64,000 nt of DNA from Methanosarcina mazei S-6 (GTDB lineage Archaea > Halobacteriota > Methanosarcinia > Methanosarcinales > Methanosarcinaceae), in contig NZ_CP009512.1 of the NCBI RefSeq assembly GCF_000970205.1, positions 2,170,001 to 2,234,000 on the forward strand, given 5' to 3'. A program made the translations under genes and the position numbers. Numbering within the stretch: position 1 is the first letter of the stretch; each line of letters starts with the position of its first letter. The notes below the pieces were generated by a model. That model was not told the origin of the DNA and ran no database searches. It saw only the letters and a program-made list of their open reading frames with translations. Positions 1 through 9,470 of this stretch are shown here, piece after piece.

Positions 1-834
1 AATATTCTCGCACGTTAAGTAAGTACTAGAGTGTATTTTTTCTAAGTTGGGATCGGATTTTACTTTAATTGAGTCTATAATTATTAAGTCATTGTTAGAG
101 TCTAATTTGCTTAAATTTATAACAACATCATCATCATTTAGTAACGCCCCTGTCATTGTAAGTTCAATTGGAATTTGTTCATTTTGCTTATTATAAACAT
201 CATTCATTTTTAAGATGCTATCACTATCTGACATATAAAAGGTGAAGAGTAGAATGAATATAACGCTCAGGATTGTTGGTAGAATAACCTTTTTTTGTTG
301 AAAATTATTAATTATTGGTGCTAGTTCTTCCTTGAATGGTTTTGCTATAAAACTAAATACAAGAAAACTAGTTATAATATTTGATATCATTACCAAAGAA
401 AGAGAAATTCTCCAATGTATTGCATTTGGTGTACCAGGTAAAGAAGTAACAATATCTAATATTAGAGGAAGAATGAAACAAACTATACAACTAGCCAATA
501 CTAATAAAAAACCCGTAAATATGATGAAGAATCCAGCTAAATATAATTCTGTAGCATAGCTTTCTAAATATTTCACATGTCTATCATTCTTAACTTCTAA
601 GACGACAGCCTTCATAAACAAAGAACAACACATGAACACGAATGTAATCCCTAAAGTAAAGGTTAGCATGGAAATTACATAAAAAAGTTCTAGTTCTACA
701 AAGTTCTCCTGCATGTAAACATAAATTCTAGATAACACTGTTAATGTAAAAATGATTAGTGATATGATAAACTTAAAGCTGCCATCGCTTTTGTCTTTGT
801 TTAAACCTCTTTTATTTGTCGTCGCTCTATCCAC
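1..834 (-). CDS. Partial membrane protein, unknown family
   Basis: The reverse strand is open without a stop from position 834 through the left edge, giving at least 278 codons. I checked the translation block by block. It shows four or more hydrophobic stretches (near residues 22-36, 42-62, 90-118, 140-160 and 180-200) followed by a hydrophilic, Asp/Asn-rich segment, so it is an integral membrane protein with a large soluble C-terminal part that leaves the window. The start is uncertain: GTG at 834 is the first GTG, TTG codons lie at 840 and 858, and a stop is at 861. None has a clear ribosome-binding site. I do not recognise the family. The 3' end is outside the window. Confidence 0.6.
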   Translation of the reverse strand, partial: MDRATTNKRGLNKDKSDGSFKFIISLIIFTLTVLSRIYVYMQENFVELELFYVISMLTFTLGITFVFMCCSLFMKAVVLEVKNDRHVKYLESYATELYLAGFFIIFTGFLLVLASCIVCFILPLILDIVTSLPGTPNAIHWRISLSLVMISNIITSFLVFSFIAKPFKEELAPIINNFQQKKVILPTILSVIFILLFTFYMSDSDSILKMNDVYNKQNEQIPIELTMTGALLNDDDVVINLSKLDSNNDLIIIDSIKVKSDPNLEKIHSSTYLTCENI

Positions 835-1066
835 AAACAAAAATAAAAGTAGCGGCAATTATATCTTTCTATTTTGTTTTAATGTGACCTCGTATCGTAA
901 TGGTTCTTCTGTTTCCATTGTCTAATAGTGGAGTGTTAATTTTGTTTAGTCAAGATGAGAAATATCTCTATGAATGTCTTATGCATTTCTTTTTGATCTT
1001 ACAAACTCTTTAAAGCATAAATCTGAGTTTCAAAACATTTATTTAAAAACGATCTATGTAATCATT

Positions 1067-1936
1067 ATGTCTGAAGTAAAATATTGTGATAAGCTATTCC
1101 ACAAGTATAGACCTATTAATAAATATACTGAAAGTCTGTTAAAAAATAACGAACTATTTTTTAATCATCCAGAAAATTTCAACGATCCATTTGACTGCAA
1201 ACTAGATTGTATTCACAAAGGTACACATGAAAGGTGGGTGGATTTCTTCTGTAAACATAACATGCATCCGGCTCAAGCTAGAAACCTTCTCGCAGAAAAC
1301 CTAAGAAAAGGAAAAATGAGGCGACAAAGTGATGGGATTCTATTTGACAAAAGAGCCAAATTTCAAGTTGAAGGGAATATTGACGAAGGTGATCTTCTCA
1401 GAGCTTGCTGCTTTAGTGATAGAAAAGACAACCTTTTGATGTGGAGTCATTACTCGGAAAACCATGAAGGAATCTGCCTTAATTTTAAGTCGTATTCACT
1501 TGGAGATTATTATCTATTGCCGTTAGCTTCAGGTGATGGACTTCCTTTCCATAAAATAGATTACAAAAATGTAAAGCCAAAAGCAGTTAATTTGATGAAC
1601 CTAGAAAATGAAGAAACTAAACGTATTATTATAGACTTTTACTTAACTAAATTTACTGACTGGCAGTATGAACATGAGTATAGATTATTAGCAACTATAT
1701 ATGATATGAAAGAAAAATCCTTAGTTAACTTCAGTAAGGATGCTTTAGAGGGTATAATTTTTGGTTTGAAAGTAAAACCAGATAAAGCGCAGTGCATAAA
1801 AGATATTATAGATGAATATTATGAAGGAATGGACGTAAAACTATACAGAACCGAAAAGGTTGATGGAAGATATGCTATAGATTTTAAAGAGATTAGAAAC
1901 TTTGATAAGTATATCAATTTGCTTGGTAATGAATAA
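1067..1936 (+). CDS. DUF2971-like protein
   Basis: A protein of about 289 residues starting MSEVKYCDKLFHKYRP. The features 'YRP', 'LFFNHPENFNDPFDCK' near the N-terminus, 'CFSDRKDNLLMWSHYSENHEGICL' in the middle and 'WQYEHEYRLL' near the C-terminus are the signature of DUF2971, a family of unknown function often found in accessory and defence-like islands of bacteria and archaea. An in-frame ATG at 974 would add 31 poorly fitting residues; I prefer ATG 1067 because the family normally starts just before the 'KYRP' motif. No strong ribosome-binding site is visible. No signal peptide or membrane segment. Function unknown. Confidence 0.75.
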   Translation: MSEVKYCDKLFHKYRPINKYTESLLKNNELFFNHPENFNDPFDCKLDCIHKGTHERWVDFFCKHNMHPAQARNLLAENLRKGKMRRQSDGILFDKRAKFQVEGNIDEGDLLRACCFSDRKDNLLMWSHYSENHEGICLNFKSYSLGDYYLLPLASGDGLPFHKIDYKNVKPKAVNLMNLENEETKRIIIDFYLTKFTDWQYEHEYRLLATIYDMKEKSLVNFSKDALEGIIFGLKVKPDKAQCIKDIIDEYYEGMDVKLYRTEKVDGRYAIDFKEIRNFDKYINLLGNE

Positions 1937-2125
1937 CATTACTGAAATAATAAACACGTCTGGTGACAATGAAAGAAGGTTGGAGGGAAGGTTTTCACCC
2001 TCCTAATGATCCATAGATAAGGACCAGTAGGAAGATTAAGCCCGCCCATATGTATAATAATCGTAAATGATTTTGTCACACTGCCATTAATTATTTATAT
2101 ATGCTAATTGTTTAAATTTGGGAAA

Positions 2126-2665
2126 ATGGAAGAAGGTTTTAACACAAATGAGAAAGTTATTTTTGCTATTAGTTTTTTAACAGTATTAGTTGCATTATCT
2201 GATTATAAGGACTTTTTAGATCAAATTAAGGTTTCAATATTTTCACACTCTTTTTCAATATTTGATTTATTAACATGTATATCTGTAATCATGTTTTGCT
2301 CAGTTTATTTTTCAGCCTTGGACAACTTAAGATGGAGAAGTATTAAACTGGCTCAATCTAAATTGTTGGAAAAATGTAATCCTATTGCTGATTTCCTTTA
2401 TTTGGTTGCAATAGTAGTACTCCCTATGACTTTTATAGCAGGTTATTTTGTTTCCTTCTTTTTTTACGGTATAATTCATGTCCTATCGTTTTTCTTTCAA
2501 GACATCCCTTATTCAGACTTGGCTCCTTTATTTACCTCAATTATATCCCTAGTTACTGTAATATATGCTATAGTTGTTTCATATCAATTGAAGAGCATTA
2601 ATAATTGTAATAAAGAAATTAGGGATAAGATTCTGGAGACTCGCGGAAGAAATAAAGGTATGTAA
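2126..2665 (+). CDS. Small multi-pass membrane protein, unknown
   Basis: About 179 residues with four hydrophobic segments arranged as two pairs (roughly residues 12-26, 47-65, 90-118 and 138-158), and a basic C-terminal tail (KEIRDKILETRGRNKG). No family is recognised. The frame is open from a TTG at 2108, but ATG 2126 lies a few bases behind a GGGA tract and is the first ATG. It stands alone downstream of the DUF2971 gene with about 170 bases between them. It could be a membrane partner of the accessory region; no function is proposed. Confidence 0.5.
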   Translation: MEEGFNTNEKVIFAISFLTVLVALSDYKDFLDQIKVSIFSHSFSIFDLLTCISVIMFCSVYFSALDNLRWRSIKLAQSKLLEKCNPIADFLYLVAIVVLPMTFIAGYFVSFFFYGIIHVLSFFFQDIPYSDLAPLFTSIISLVTVIYAIVVSYQLKSINNCNKEIRDKILETRGRNKGM

Positions 2666-3162
2666 GAAAATCATATGTTTTGTCACCATAAGCACGTTTA
2701 CGATTATTTGTTGAATAAGCTTATAATATTCAATAAAGCCTTAAACCTTCAAAATACTTTATTTTTAATCATTGTTTGGACAGACATAAACCCCTTACCC
2801 ACATAAAACAAATTCAACCTTGAGGTTATTACGAAGCCCAGAAAGGCAAGAGTCATAAAAAATAAGCAATTCTATCAACGTACACACGTAGATTTATTTT
2901 TAGTTCTGTCTTTGAGAGGTTTATATAGGAAGCTGGTGAACATCCTAGAATTAAGTGCTTACAGTTGAAAAGCTGACAAAATAACAGAAATTTCAACTTT
3001 AGAACCTCATAGGAAGCTCAAGGCTAAGAAATCTCTTAGAACTTAATTCTTCAGGCTGTTTATTCTGAGGGTTTGTAGGGGCTTAGAATGGCTTGGGATT
3101 TCAGTCTGTTACTTCATACAATCATACATATCCATAATTTACGGCGCTGTTTTTATTCAGCT
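2666..3162. other. Intergenic stretch
   Basis: About 500 bases between the membrane protein and the convergent HEAT-repeat gene. It holds no ORF with a start and ribosome-binding site that I accept. It contains loosely repeated 'ggaagct' phrases. No tRNA or clear hairpin was seen. Confidence 0.4.
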
Positions 3163-4872
3163 TTAATCAACATTGGGCACTATTGGAATCAATGACATTA
3201 CAAAACCGAATAATGATATTACCGCAGAGTATCGTTGCAGTAACGTATCTAATTTTGACTGTTTTAGTTCATCTAACCTTTTAGAAAATTCCTGGTATAA
3301 TTCTTCATTGTTCTTAGAAAACTCATATACTAAAATTTTCATTTCATCCAAGCGTTCCAGTATATCACTATTCAAATCATTTAGCTTATCAGTCTGTATA
3401 GAATCCAACCTTTCGATAGATAATGTATTTAAGTTCTCTATCTCATTCAATTTCGCTAATTCATTTTTCATGGCGTCAAGGCTAGTGATAATATTACATG
3501 AATTAAGTTTGATTTTGAAAATATCAAAACTTATACAACTTAACTTTTGTTCCAATTTTTCTTCAATTCTATTTAAATGAGTTATCATGTCAAGTTGATA
3601 AGAGAATTTACTTAAGATATTAACCATAAGAGGAATTTTGTCTTCCACTAATGGTTCTGCATACATCTTATTAAGCAATTTGCATGCTTCGCCTTTTTGT
3701 CCATCAGGAAACTTAAAACAAATTTCCCCCAATATATTCTGCAAACTATTTACTTGTTTTTCAAGCCCAACTGGATCTCTAATCTGTGAAAGAAATTGAG
3801 TACATTGATTTAATTCATTTCCCAATTTTTCAAACTGAGTTCCTTTTGTTTGTTCATTGATTATTTCTGTTTTCTTTTGAATCTCTTCAATAAGATCCTT
3901 TAGATTTCTATCTAAGATAGGAAACCCTTTCGTCACTGCTGCTGTAGCGTAAGGTGAACTTTTCTCAGTATCCTTCATTAGCTCTGCCGCACGATCACAG
4001 TATTTTCTGTAAAAATTAAGCTCACCTTTCTTTGCTTCTAAATCTAGGTTTTCTAGATTCTGAACTTCTTTTAATGCACTTGCAAGATTTTCAACAGCTT
4101 CTAAAAGCATCTCCTTGCTTTTTGAGTTGCAAGCGGCTTTTTTTGCTTCTGCGAGGTATTTATCTACCTCTTCCTTTATTTCTTGTTTTTTAAAGATTAT
4201 TGTATGGAATGAACGATAAAAAGGAAAACAAAATCTAGATGGATTCTTCCATATAGATTCATTTGCCGCTTTTTCATAAAACTCAATTGCCCTTTCCAAT
4301 TCCTTCTTATAATCTTCTTCTGTTTCTGCTTGGGAAGCATTGAATATTGAAATTCTTCCAAGAGAATGATTTGCATAGGCTATCACAGAACTGTCTCGAT
4401 CATGTGTAAGTCTACTTAAGTCCTCCCACGTCTTTTGTTTGTCATGTACACTGGAAAAAATAGTACCAAGGACATTGGCGGCTTCACTCCTTACATATTC
4501 GTCTTTATCCGAGGTAAGCCAATGAAGGTCATTCCAAGCTTGTTCTTTATCAGGTACATGATAAAAAACAGAACCAATGGAACTGGCGGCATTAAACCTA
4601 ATCCTCCATTCTTTATCTGATGCAAGTCTATGCAAGTCGTCCCAAGCTTGTTGTTTATCTGGTATATGAGAAAAAACAGAACCGAGAGCAATAACGGACG
4701 CAAGCCTAACATCCAAGTCTTTATCTGATGTAAGTCTATGTAGGTCATCCCATGCGTTTTGCTAATCTGGCAGTAACGAGAAGTTTTTTATTATCTGCCA
4801 TAATGCATTCCTACGTTCTCCTGGATCTTTACTAAGACATTGAGCGTGAACTTTCTCTTGATATATTAGCAA
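3163..4872 (-). CDS. HEAT-repeat protein interrupted by an in-frame UAG
   Basis: The main open part (4761 to 3163, about 532 codons) begins with four HEAT/PBS-lyase-like repeats of about 32 residues carrying the phrase 'DKQQAWDDLHRLxxDK...VR', followed by a helical and coiled-coil region and a hydrophobic C-terminal segment (SAVISLFGFVMSLIPIV). The first repeat is cut by UAG at 4764-4762, exactly where later repeats have Lys (LPD-UAG-QNAWDDL against IPDKQQAWDDL). Upstream the same frame stays open for 47 codons back to a stop at 4908 and reads as plausible protein (SKDPGERRNALWQII). A TTG near 4872 is the only usual start codon there; another TTG at 4716 would start inside the repeats. The gene is either a nonsense/decayed copy or is read through, which is possible in an organism that decodes UAG as pyrrolysine. 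Confidence 0.6.
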
Positions 4873-4908
4873 CCCAACACCATAATTTTTGATAAAACTT
4901 AAAGCTTA

Positions 4909-5389
4909 AAATGGTTTCTTTTTGTACGTTGTTAACTCGGCTAGTCTTAACTTAGAGATAATAGGAGTTTTATTAGCTTATTATAACCAAATTTGATCAA
5001 TTAGAAGTATTTAGATTAGCAATGCTAGTTGTCACGTCAATCCCCAAGGTTAAAGGATTCTGAATAGCTGTAACAGACTATATGTGACGTTTTTCTGCAG
5101 ACGTGACACCAAGGTAAGCCCTTGAAAGTTCAAAACTGTGCCATGGTTAAAACTGAAATAAAAATATCAGGTCTTCGTAATGATTCTTGTTTTGATTTTG
5201 GTTATTTTTACTTTAATTTCACACATGCATAGCTTTTATCATATTTTTAATTGTGCATAACGTGGTTTTATTAGAAAACCTTGCTATTTTCATACAAAAT
5301 GTTAATTTAAGTCTTGTTTTTAGGTTGATATTCACAACAATAGCAAGGTTTAAATATAATCACGTCCTATATTATTATGGGAGTTTCTT
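4909..5389. other. Integrase upstream region with GTGACGT motifs
   Basis: AT-rich DNA ahead of the recombinase gene. It carries GTGACGT-like motifs at 5031-5038 (opposite strand), 5084-5090 and 5100-5107 (opposite strand). Similar motifs recur at 7660 and 8167 on the other side of the putative element. No ORF is supported here. Confidence 0.35.
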
Positions 5390-6064
5390 ATGGTTAGTGG
5401 TAACTACAAAACAAAAACTAGCACTAAAATCACGCATGAGCATGTAACTGAAGCTATTAAATATCCTACTCAGGGGTTAAAAAGAGACAGGGATACTTTA
5501 CACCTTTATACGAAAGGTGAAATAAAGATATTAACACCTGAAGAGTATCAGAGGCTTAGGGCTGCTATTCCAAAGGCTGAATATAAAACAATTCTTGACG
5601 TGCTTATTGTTACTGGTATGAGGTATATTGAAGTTTGCAGGCTCTACGATAACAGAGAATGGTATAATGATAAAAGAAATATAATTCATTTACCACCCGA
5701 AGCACAAAAGAAACATAAAAGGACTCAGATTGAAAGAACTATTCAGCCATTGCCTTCAATGTGGAATTATACAATGAATGCTTTCTTTAACGGAAAAAAA
5801 CCACCTGTTGAAAGTAGCTGGAATAGAAACCTTCAAAGATGGGCTAAACTTGCAGGGTTAAACCCTTATGGCATAAGTGCAAAAACTACCAGAAAGACTA
5901 TAGAAAGCTGGATGATCTCATCAGGAGTATTAGAGTCTACCACCTGCCTGAGACAAGGGCATGACAGTTTAACATCTATGAGGCACTACCAGAATCTTGC
6001 TTTTAACGATGATGAATTACGAAGTATTAAAAAACAATTGACTGAGTGGAATATTCTTAAATGA
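5390..6064 (+). CDS. Short tyrosine recombinase / integrase
   Basis: 224 residues, essentially a catalytic domain alone. The visible active-site landmarks of the tyrosine recombinase fold are Arg in 'TGMRYIEVCRL' (about residue 79), a basic patch 'KKHKR', Arg in 'KTTRKT' (box II, with Lys/Thr where many enzymes have His), 'RQGHDS' and the presumed nucleophile Tyr in 'MRHYQNLAF'. ATG 5390 is preceded by GGGAG at good spacing. The usual N-terminal SAM-like core-binding domain is reduced to about 50 residues, as in several archaeal plasmid and virus integrases. It probably mobilised or resolved the small element that surrounds it (about 5.0-8.2 kb). No tRNA gene adjoins it, so the attachment site is not identified. 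Confidence 0.75.
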   Translation: MVSGNYKTKTSTKITHEHVTEAIKYPTQGLKRDRDTLHLYTKGEIKILTPEEYQRLRAAIPKAEYKTILDVLIVTGMRYIEVCRLYDNREWYNDKRNIIHLPPEAQKKHKRTQIERTIQPLPSMWNYTMNAFFNGKKPPVESSWNRNLQRWAKLAGLNPYGISAKTTRKTIESWMISSGVLESTTCLRQGHDSLTSMRHYQNLAFNDDELRSIKKQLTEWNILK

Positions 6065-6072
6065 GTAAAGCT

Positions 6073-6678
6073 TTATGCACCATTTTCAAATACTAATACA
6101 TCTTTTTCTCCTTTTATTTTATCACCAAATTGAAATATTGTCCACTTTGTTTCTTCTTTTTCTTTTCCAAATATTATGTGGAATCCAAATAAATACATAT
6201 AATCAGATGTTAAAGTCTCAAGAACGCTAGAATCTTTTTCTAACAATTTCTTCTTCGGGATACGATTCCACTTTTTAAGTTCAAAACAAATATAATCATT
6301 ATCATCAGCAAGATTTAAAGATCTTTTATGAATGATAATGTCTGGAATCCGATTACTTTCAACTCCATTAGAATCTAGAACTTGCTTCTTTTTGTTCTCA
6401 TTTGTTTCTCTTACATATCCGTTGTTTTCATCGAGGGAGTATGTCACTGTATTATCGTATTCAGCATCAACATAGTAATCTTTAAACTCACATTGTAAAT
6501 ACATTCCAAATCTAAATGCAAGGCATCTTTCACATACACCTTCACCATTATTTCTTTCAAAAAGAAAAGCATCCCTTGTATAAAGCTTATTTAGACAGCT
6601 TCGTACTTTTCCTTTTATACTTAATAAATTTTCATCCATATTATCCCTATTTTTATTTATAATATCAAATAAAATCAA
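6073..6678 (-). CDS. PD-(D/E)XK-like protein, unknown
   Basis: 201 residues, convergent with the recombinase (8 bases between the stops). The order 'IPDIIIHKR' then 'DYICFELKKW' about 15 residues later matches the PD...ExK core of the PD-(D/E)XK nuclease fold, and N-terminal 'CERCLAFRFGMYLQ' fits the helix that often precedes it. This is fold recognition by eye; the protein may be a nuclease of the integrated element or an inactive relative. ATG 6678 opens the frame; a second ATG lies 12 residues in. Codon use is AT-rich like its neighbours and unlike the methylamine genes. Confidence 0.5.
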   Translation of the reverse strand: MILFDIINKNRDNMDENLLSIKGKVRSCLNKLYTRDAFLFERNNGEGVCERCLAFRFGMYLQCEFKDYYVDAEYDNTVTYSLDENNGYVRETNENKKKQVLDSNGVESNRIPDIIIHKRSLNLADDNDYICFELKKWNRIPKKKLLEKDSSVLETLTSDYMYLFGFHIIFGKEKEETKWTIFQFGDKIKGEKDVLVFENGA

Positions 6679-7005
6679 TTTTCATATAAATGCAAAAATT
6701 GAGTTAAGCTAGACTTCAAGAAGCTTAAAGACTTTTAATAATATAAAACTGCCTAAAACCTTTTATTTTTAATTATTTTTCAGGCGATAAACACACCAAT
6801 CAGCTTAAACAAATTGCTTGTAGGGCTTCTAATTCAATCTATTTTTTCTATTTTTCCCTAAAATCAAGAATGATTTAACGCTTACAGTAGAAACATATAA
6901 ATAATCGTTATCGAAAGACTATATATAACTATGCAATAGTTTTATATAGTATTAGAACATATATAACAGTAGTAAGTTTATTTTAACTTACCTGGGGGTT
7001 AAATT
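6679..7005. promoter_or_regulatory. Promoter region of the AbrB-type gene
   Basis: 327 bases without a gene. TATA-like stretches occur at about 6921-6930 (ctatatataa) and 6942-6950 (tttatatag), ahead of the AbrB-type gene. The exact start of transcription cannot be read from the sequence. Confidence 0.4.
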
Positions 7006-7167
7006 TTGATTCGAAAAGTATATGCTAGTAATCAATTTGGTACTATTGTAATGTCTATTCCTGCTGATTTTGTCCGTAAGATGGGGCTAACAGGGGATTC
7101 TAATGTAAATATTGAGCTTGTGGGCAACACATTACATGTTACTAAGGTATGTTTGCAGGGTGTTTAA
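7006..7167 (+). CDS. AbrB/MazE-type DNA-binding mini-protein
   Basis: 53 residues from a TTG start; GGGGGT lies about 7 bases upstream (6994-6999). The sequence (RKVYASNQFGTIVMSIPADFVRKMGL...VNIELVGNTLHVTKV) is the swapped-hairpin AbrB/SpoVT/MazE fold found in archaeal transcription regulators and toxin-antitoxin antitoxins. No typical PIN or MazF toxin is adjacent; the following gene is a Cys-rich protein two bases after the stop, so the two are almost certainly co-transcribed. Likely role: repressor of the element's own genes. Too short for routine gene calling and with a TTG start, so easily missed. Confidence 0.75.
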   Translation: MIRKVYASNQFGTIVMSIPADFVRKMGLTGDSNVNIELVGNTLHVTKVCLQGV

Positions 7168-7168
7168 C

Positions 7169-7507
7169 ATGGTCCGGAAAGTTGAGCCTTTTTATGATTG
7201 TCCACGTTACAAAAAGTGTTCAGTCAATAATTGTCCTTTAGATCCTGCATACCCTAACAGCGTCACAGATGAAGCGGACCCTGAGCAGAAATGTACTATT
7301 GCAAAAAATATTAGATCCAGAATTGCTGCAAAATATCCAGGTACCTTAAAATTTGAAGGTTTAACACCTAGAGAATTTACAGCTACGAAGAATTGGGAAA
7401 GTTTACCTGAAGAAGAAAAGGACAAAAAGAGAGAAGCAATTAAAAATGTCAGATCAAAAATTAATGCTTTTAGTTCTGAACCTGAGAGTGAGAAATTAAA
7501 CGTTTAA
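7169..7507 (+). CDS. Cys-rich probable zinc protein, unknown
   Basis: 112 residues beginning MVRKVEPFYDCPRYKKCSVN. Four Cys in the first 50 residues (DC-PRYKK-C-SVNN-C then KC after a spacer) suggest one bound zinc. The rest is charged and helical, with no membrane segment. ATG 7169 follows the AbrB-type stop directly and has AGGGTG upstream; an earlier in-frame ATG at 7112 would overlap the AbrB-type gene and is not preferred. Family not recognised. The coupling suggests that it works with, or is regulated by, the AbrB-type protein. Confidence 0.65.
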   Translation: MVRKVEPFYDCPRYKKCSVNNCPLDPAYPNSVTDEADPEQKCTIAKNIRSRIAAKYPGTLKFEGLTPREFTATKNWESLPEEEKDKKREAIKNVRSKINAFSSEPESEKLNV

Positions 7508-7670
7508 TTTGTCTCTACTCTCATTTTTAGAGCTAAGTATGCAAGGTACAAGCAAATACCTTACCTTGAATAGTTCGTTTTGAGAGACTGAGTTAAAAGC
7601 AAAAATTTCAATTTAGTATATAAAGAAACTGACGTTTTTGAGGTTTTATTTCTAGGGATGTGACGTTAAG

Positions 7671-8156
7671 ATGTTACCGTATGAAAAAGAAAAAATTCAA
7701 TCTTTCCTTGATGTTAGAGATATATACTCAAAAAATTTTAAGATGGATGACTTAAAAGATATAAGAGTTCAAAAATTTATAAAGGAAGAATTAAAAGAAC
7801 TCATACAAAAAGATCTAGATCAATACGAATGGGACATTGAAATAGGACTTAGAAGAAAGAAACCGAGTCCAGCACAGCTCAAGCAAAAACATATAGGTAC
7901 AGCTTATGCCAGAGGACTTTACCGCTTTTATTGGTGTCATTACAACGTATGGGATCAACTTTTTAAATACAGATACAAACCTGAAGATGTTAATACCATT
8001 ATAGCCAGGATGGAGAAAACAAAAAAATATAATCCATGGTCTACCACAGAACCAACTGCAGGTTTGTTTATTGCGTCACTAGGCAAAAGCAGGTTTAAAA
8101 CTATTAAAACCAAAGATGGTTCTGAGTATGACGTACTTAATCCTAGTGGTTATTAA
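7671..8156 (+). CDS. Hypothetical protein of the integrated element
   Basis: 161 residues, soluble and strongly charged, no motif that I recognise. ATG 7671 follows GGGATGTGA; the overlapping GTGACGT motif at 7660-7666 is one of the repeats seen around the element and could be an operator. The N-terminal half is predicted helical (KEELKELIQKDLDQYEW) and the middle is aromatic-rich (RGLYRFYWCHYNVWDQLFKYR). Probably a plasmid- or virus-type accessory protein. Confidence 0.55.
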   Translation: MLPYEKEKIQSFLDVRDIYSKNFKMDDLKDIRVQKFIKEELKELIQKDLDQYEWDIEIGLRRKKPSPAQLKQKHIGTAYARGLYRFYWCHYNVWDQLFKYRYKPEDVNTIIARMEKTKKYNPWSTTEPTAGLFIASLGKSRFKTIKTKDGSEYDVLNPSGY

Positions 8157-8639
8157 TCATTACTCTGTGACGTAGCGACAAAGTAAAGCCTACATTTTGA
8201 CTTTTTAATTTTCACTATCTACCGGCTCTATATTGGAGAAACCCTACGCTTATTCTAATAATTAACTAATCGCACATAGCCGCGCGCCCGACACGACAAA
8301 CGACAGAGCCAACTCATACTCATTATCTTGTCGGCGGTATCGGTTGACATTGTAACATAGACAAAACAGAAAGACAGAGAGAGTATCATATGAATACTTG
8401 TTCATATGTTCATAACAACAAATAACCGCATAAATACAATTAAAAATCAAGTAGTCTATAAGTTATATAATTACGAATTGCGCGATATTTTGACGACGAC
8501 GGCAATAATAAACAAACAGTTTAATATAAAAATTTACATAATAAGCTTTATATATTTTGAATGACATAATATATACTGTAAAGAGCTGGGGCGCTCAAAG
8601 CCCTGAATATAATCTTTGTACCAAACATTAACACCACCA

Positions 8640-8657
8640 AGCCCCATTTTTGGGGCT
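8640..8657. terminator. Hairpin agcccca/tggggct
   Basis: A 7-bp perfect stem (agcccca, tggggct) with a T-rich 4-base loop. The nearest upstream gene on the + strand ends 480 bases away, so it may be a structural or termination signal of a non-coding transcript rather than a gene terminator. Confidence 0.3.
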
Positions 8658-8697
8658 ATCCCACTTAAGCCGGTTCTGCGCTTTCCGGCACTTTTCA

Positions 8698-8760
8698 GAA
8701 TCAGGCAACATAATAACTTCCTGTGCGTAACCCTGTCATTTAATCACCGTTGCCTGATTC
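8698..8760. repeat. 12-bp perfect inverted repeat
   Basis: gaatcaggcaac (8698-8709) and gttgcctgattc (8749-8760) are exact reverse complements separated by 39 bases. The arms would form a stable stem; they could be the ends of a tiny mobile repeat or a protein-binding site. Confidence 0.55.
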
Positions 8761-9295
8761 TCTCACATTACTTTTCTTTTCTAAGTTCAAGAATCCTAAA
8801 AATGTAAAAGAAATCAGGTATAACTATCTTTTATCATATAGGAGTCTCCCTGATGAAAGATAAATTGAGGTAAACCGTCTATTCAATCCTGTTAATTTTT
8901 GATAAACTGCTAATAAGTAATTATGACAGGCTGATGATGACAGCATTTATACTCACAGGCTTATATTGACATGACTGCCATTAGCCGGATTTATGAGTGA
9001 TTTTCAGGTAGATTACTGGTCAGTGAATAATAAATATCTGACTAATAACAAACTTCTGACAGGTAAGGTACCAAATATATTAAAGTATATTTAATGTCCG
9101 TTACCAGCCATGTATAATAATTAACTCAGTCAAATATTTGACGTACAAAAATCCTTACCTGAAAAACAAACCTGCGATTTCAGGCAGATAAAAAGGCCTG
9201 ATGTACACCAAATCAGTTTATTCAGTATTACTGTACTTAATTTAAGCTTTTTGTGACCTCAGAAAAGTTAATCTATTGTTTTCCGAATTTCACAT

Positions 9296-9470
9296 CTCCC
9301 GAGCACGTCTCGCCGATTCTCGTCTCGCCCGATTCTCGTCTCGCCCGAGTCCCGCCTCGGGAGGGCGGTGTCCTTTTCGCTCGCTTTGCTCGCTCAAGAG
9401 GACCAATTTGGAAGGAGAAAGGACTAATTTGGAAGAAAAAAGGGCTAATTTGGAAGAAGAAACGTGAGGT
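9296..9470. repeat. GC-rich repetitive patch
   Basis: Repeated 'tctcgcccgattctcg' phrases, then an imperfect palindrome around 'cgctcgctttgctcgctc' flanked by 'gtccttttc' and 'aagaggacc', then three phrases of 'aatttggaag'. ORFs called across it in several frames are products of the repeats. Confidence 0.4.
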
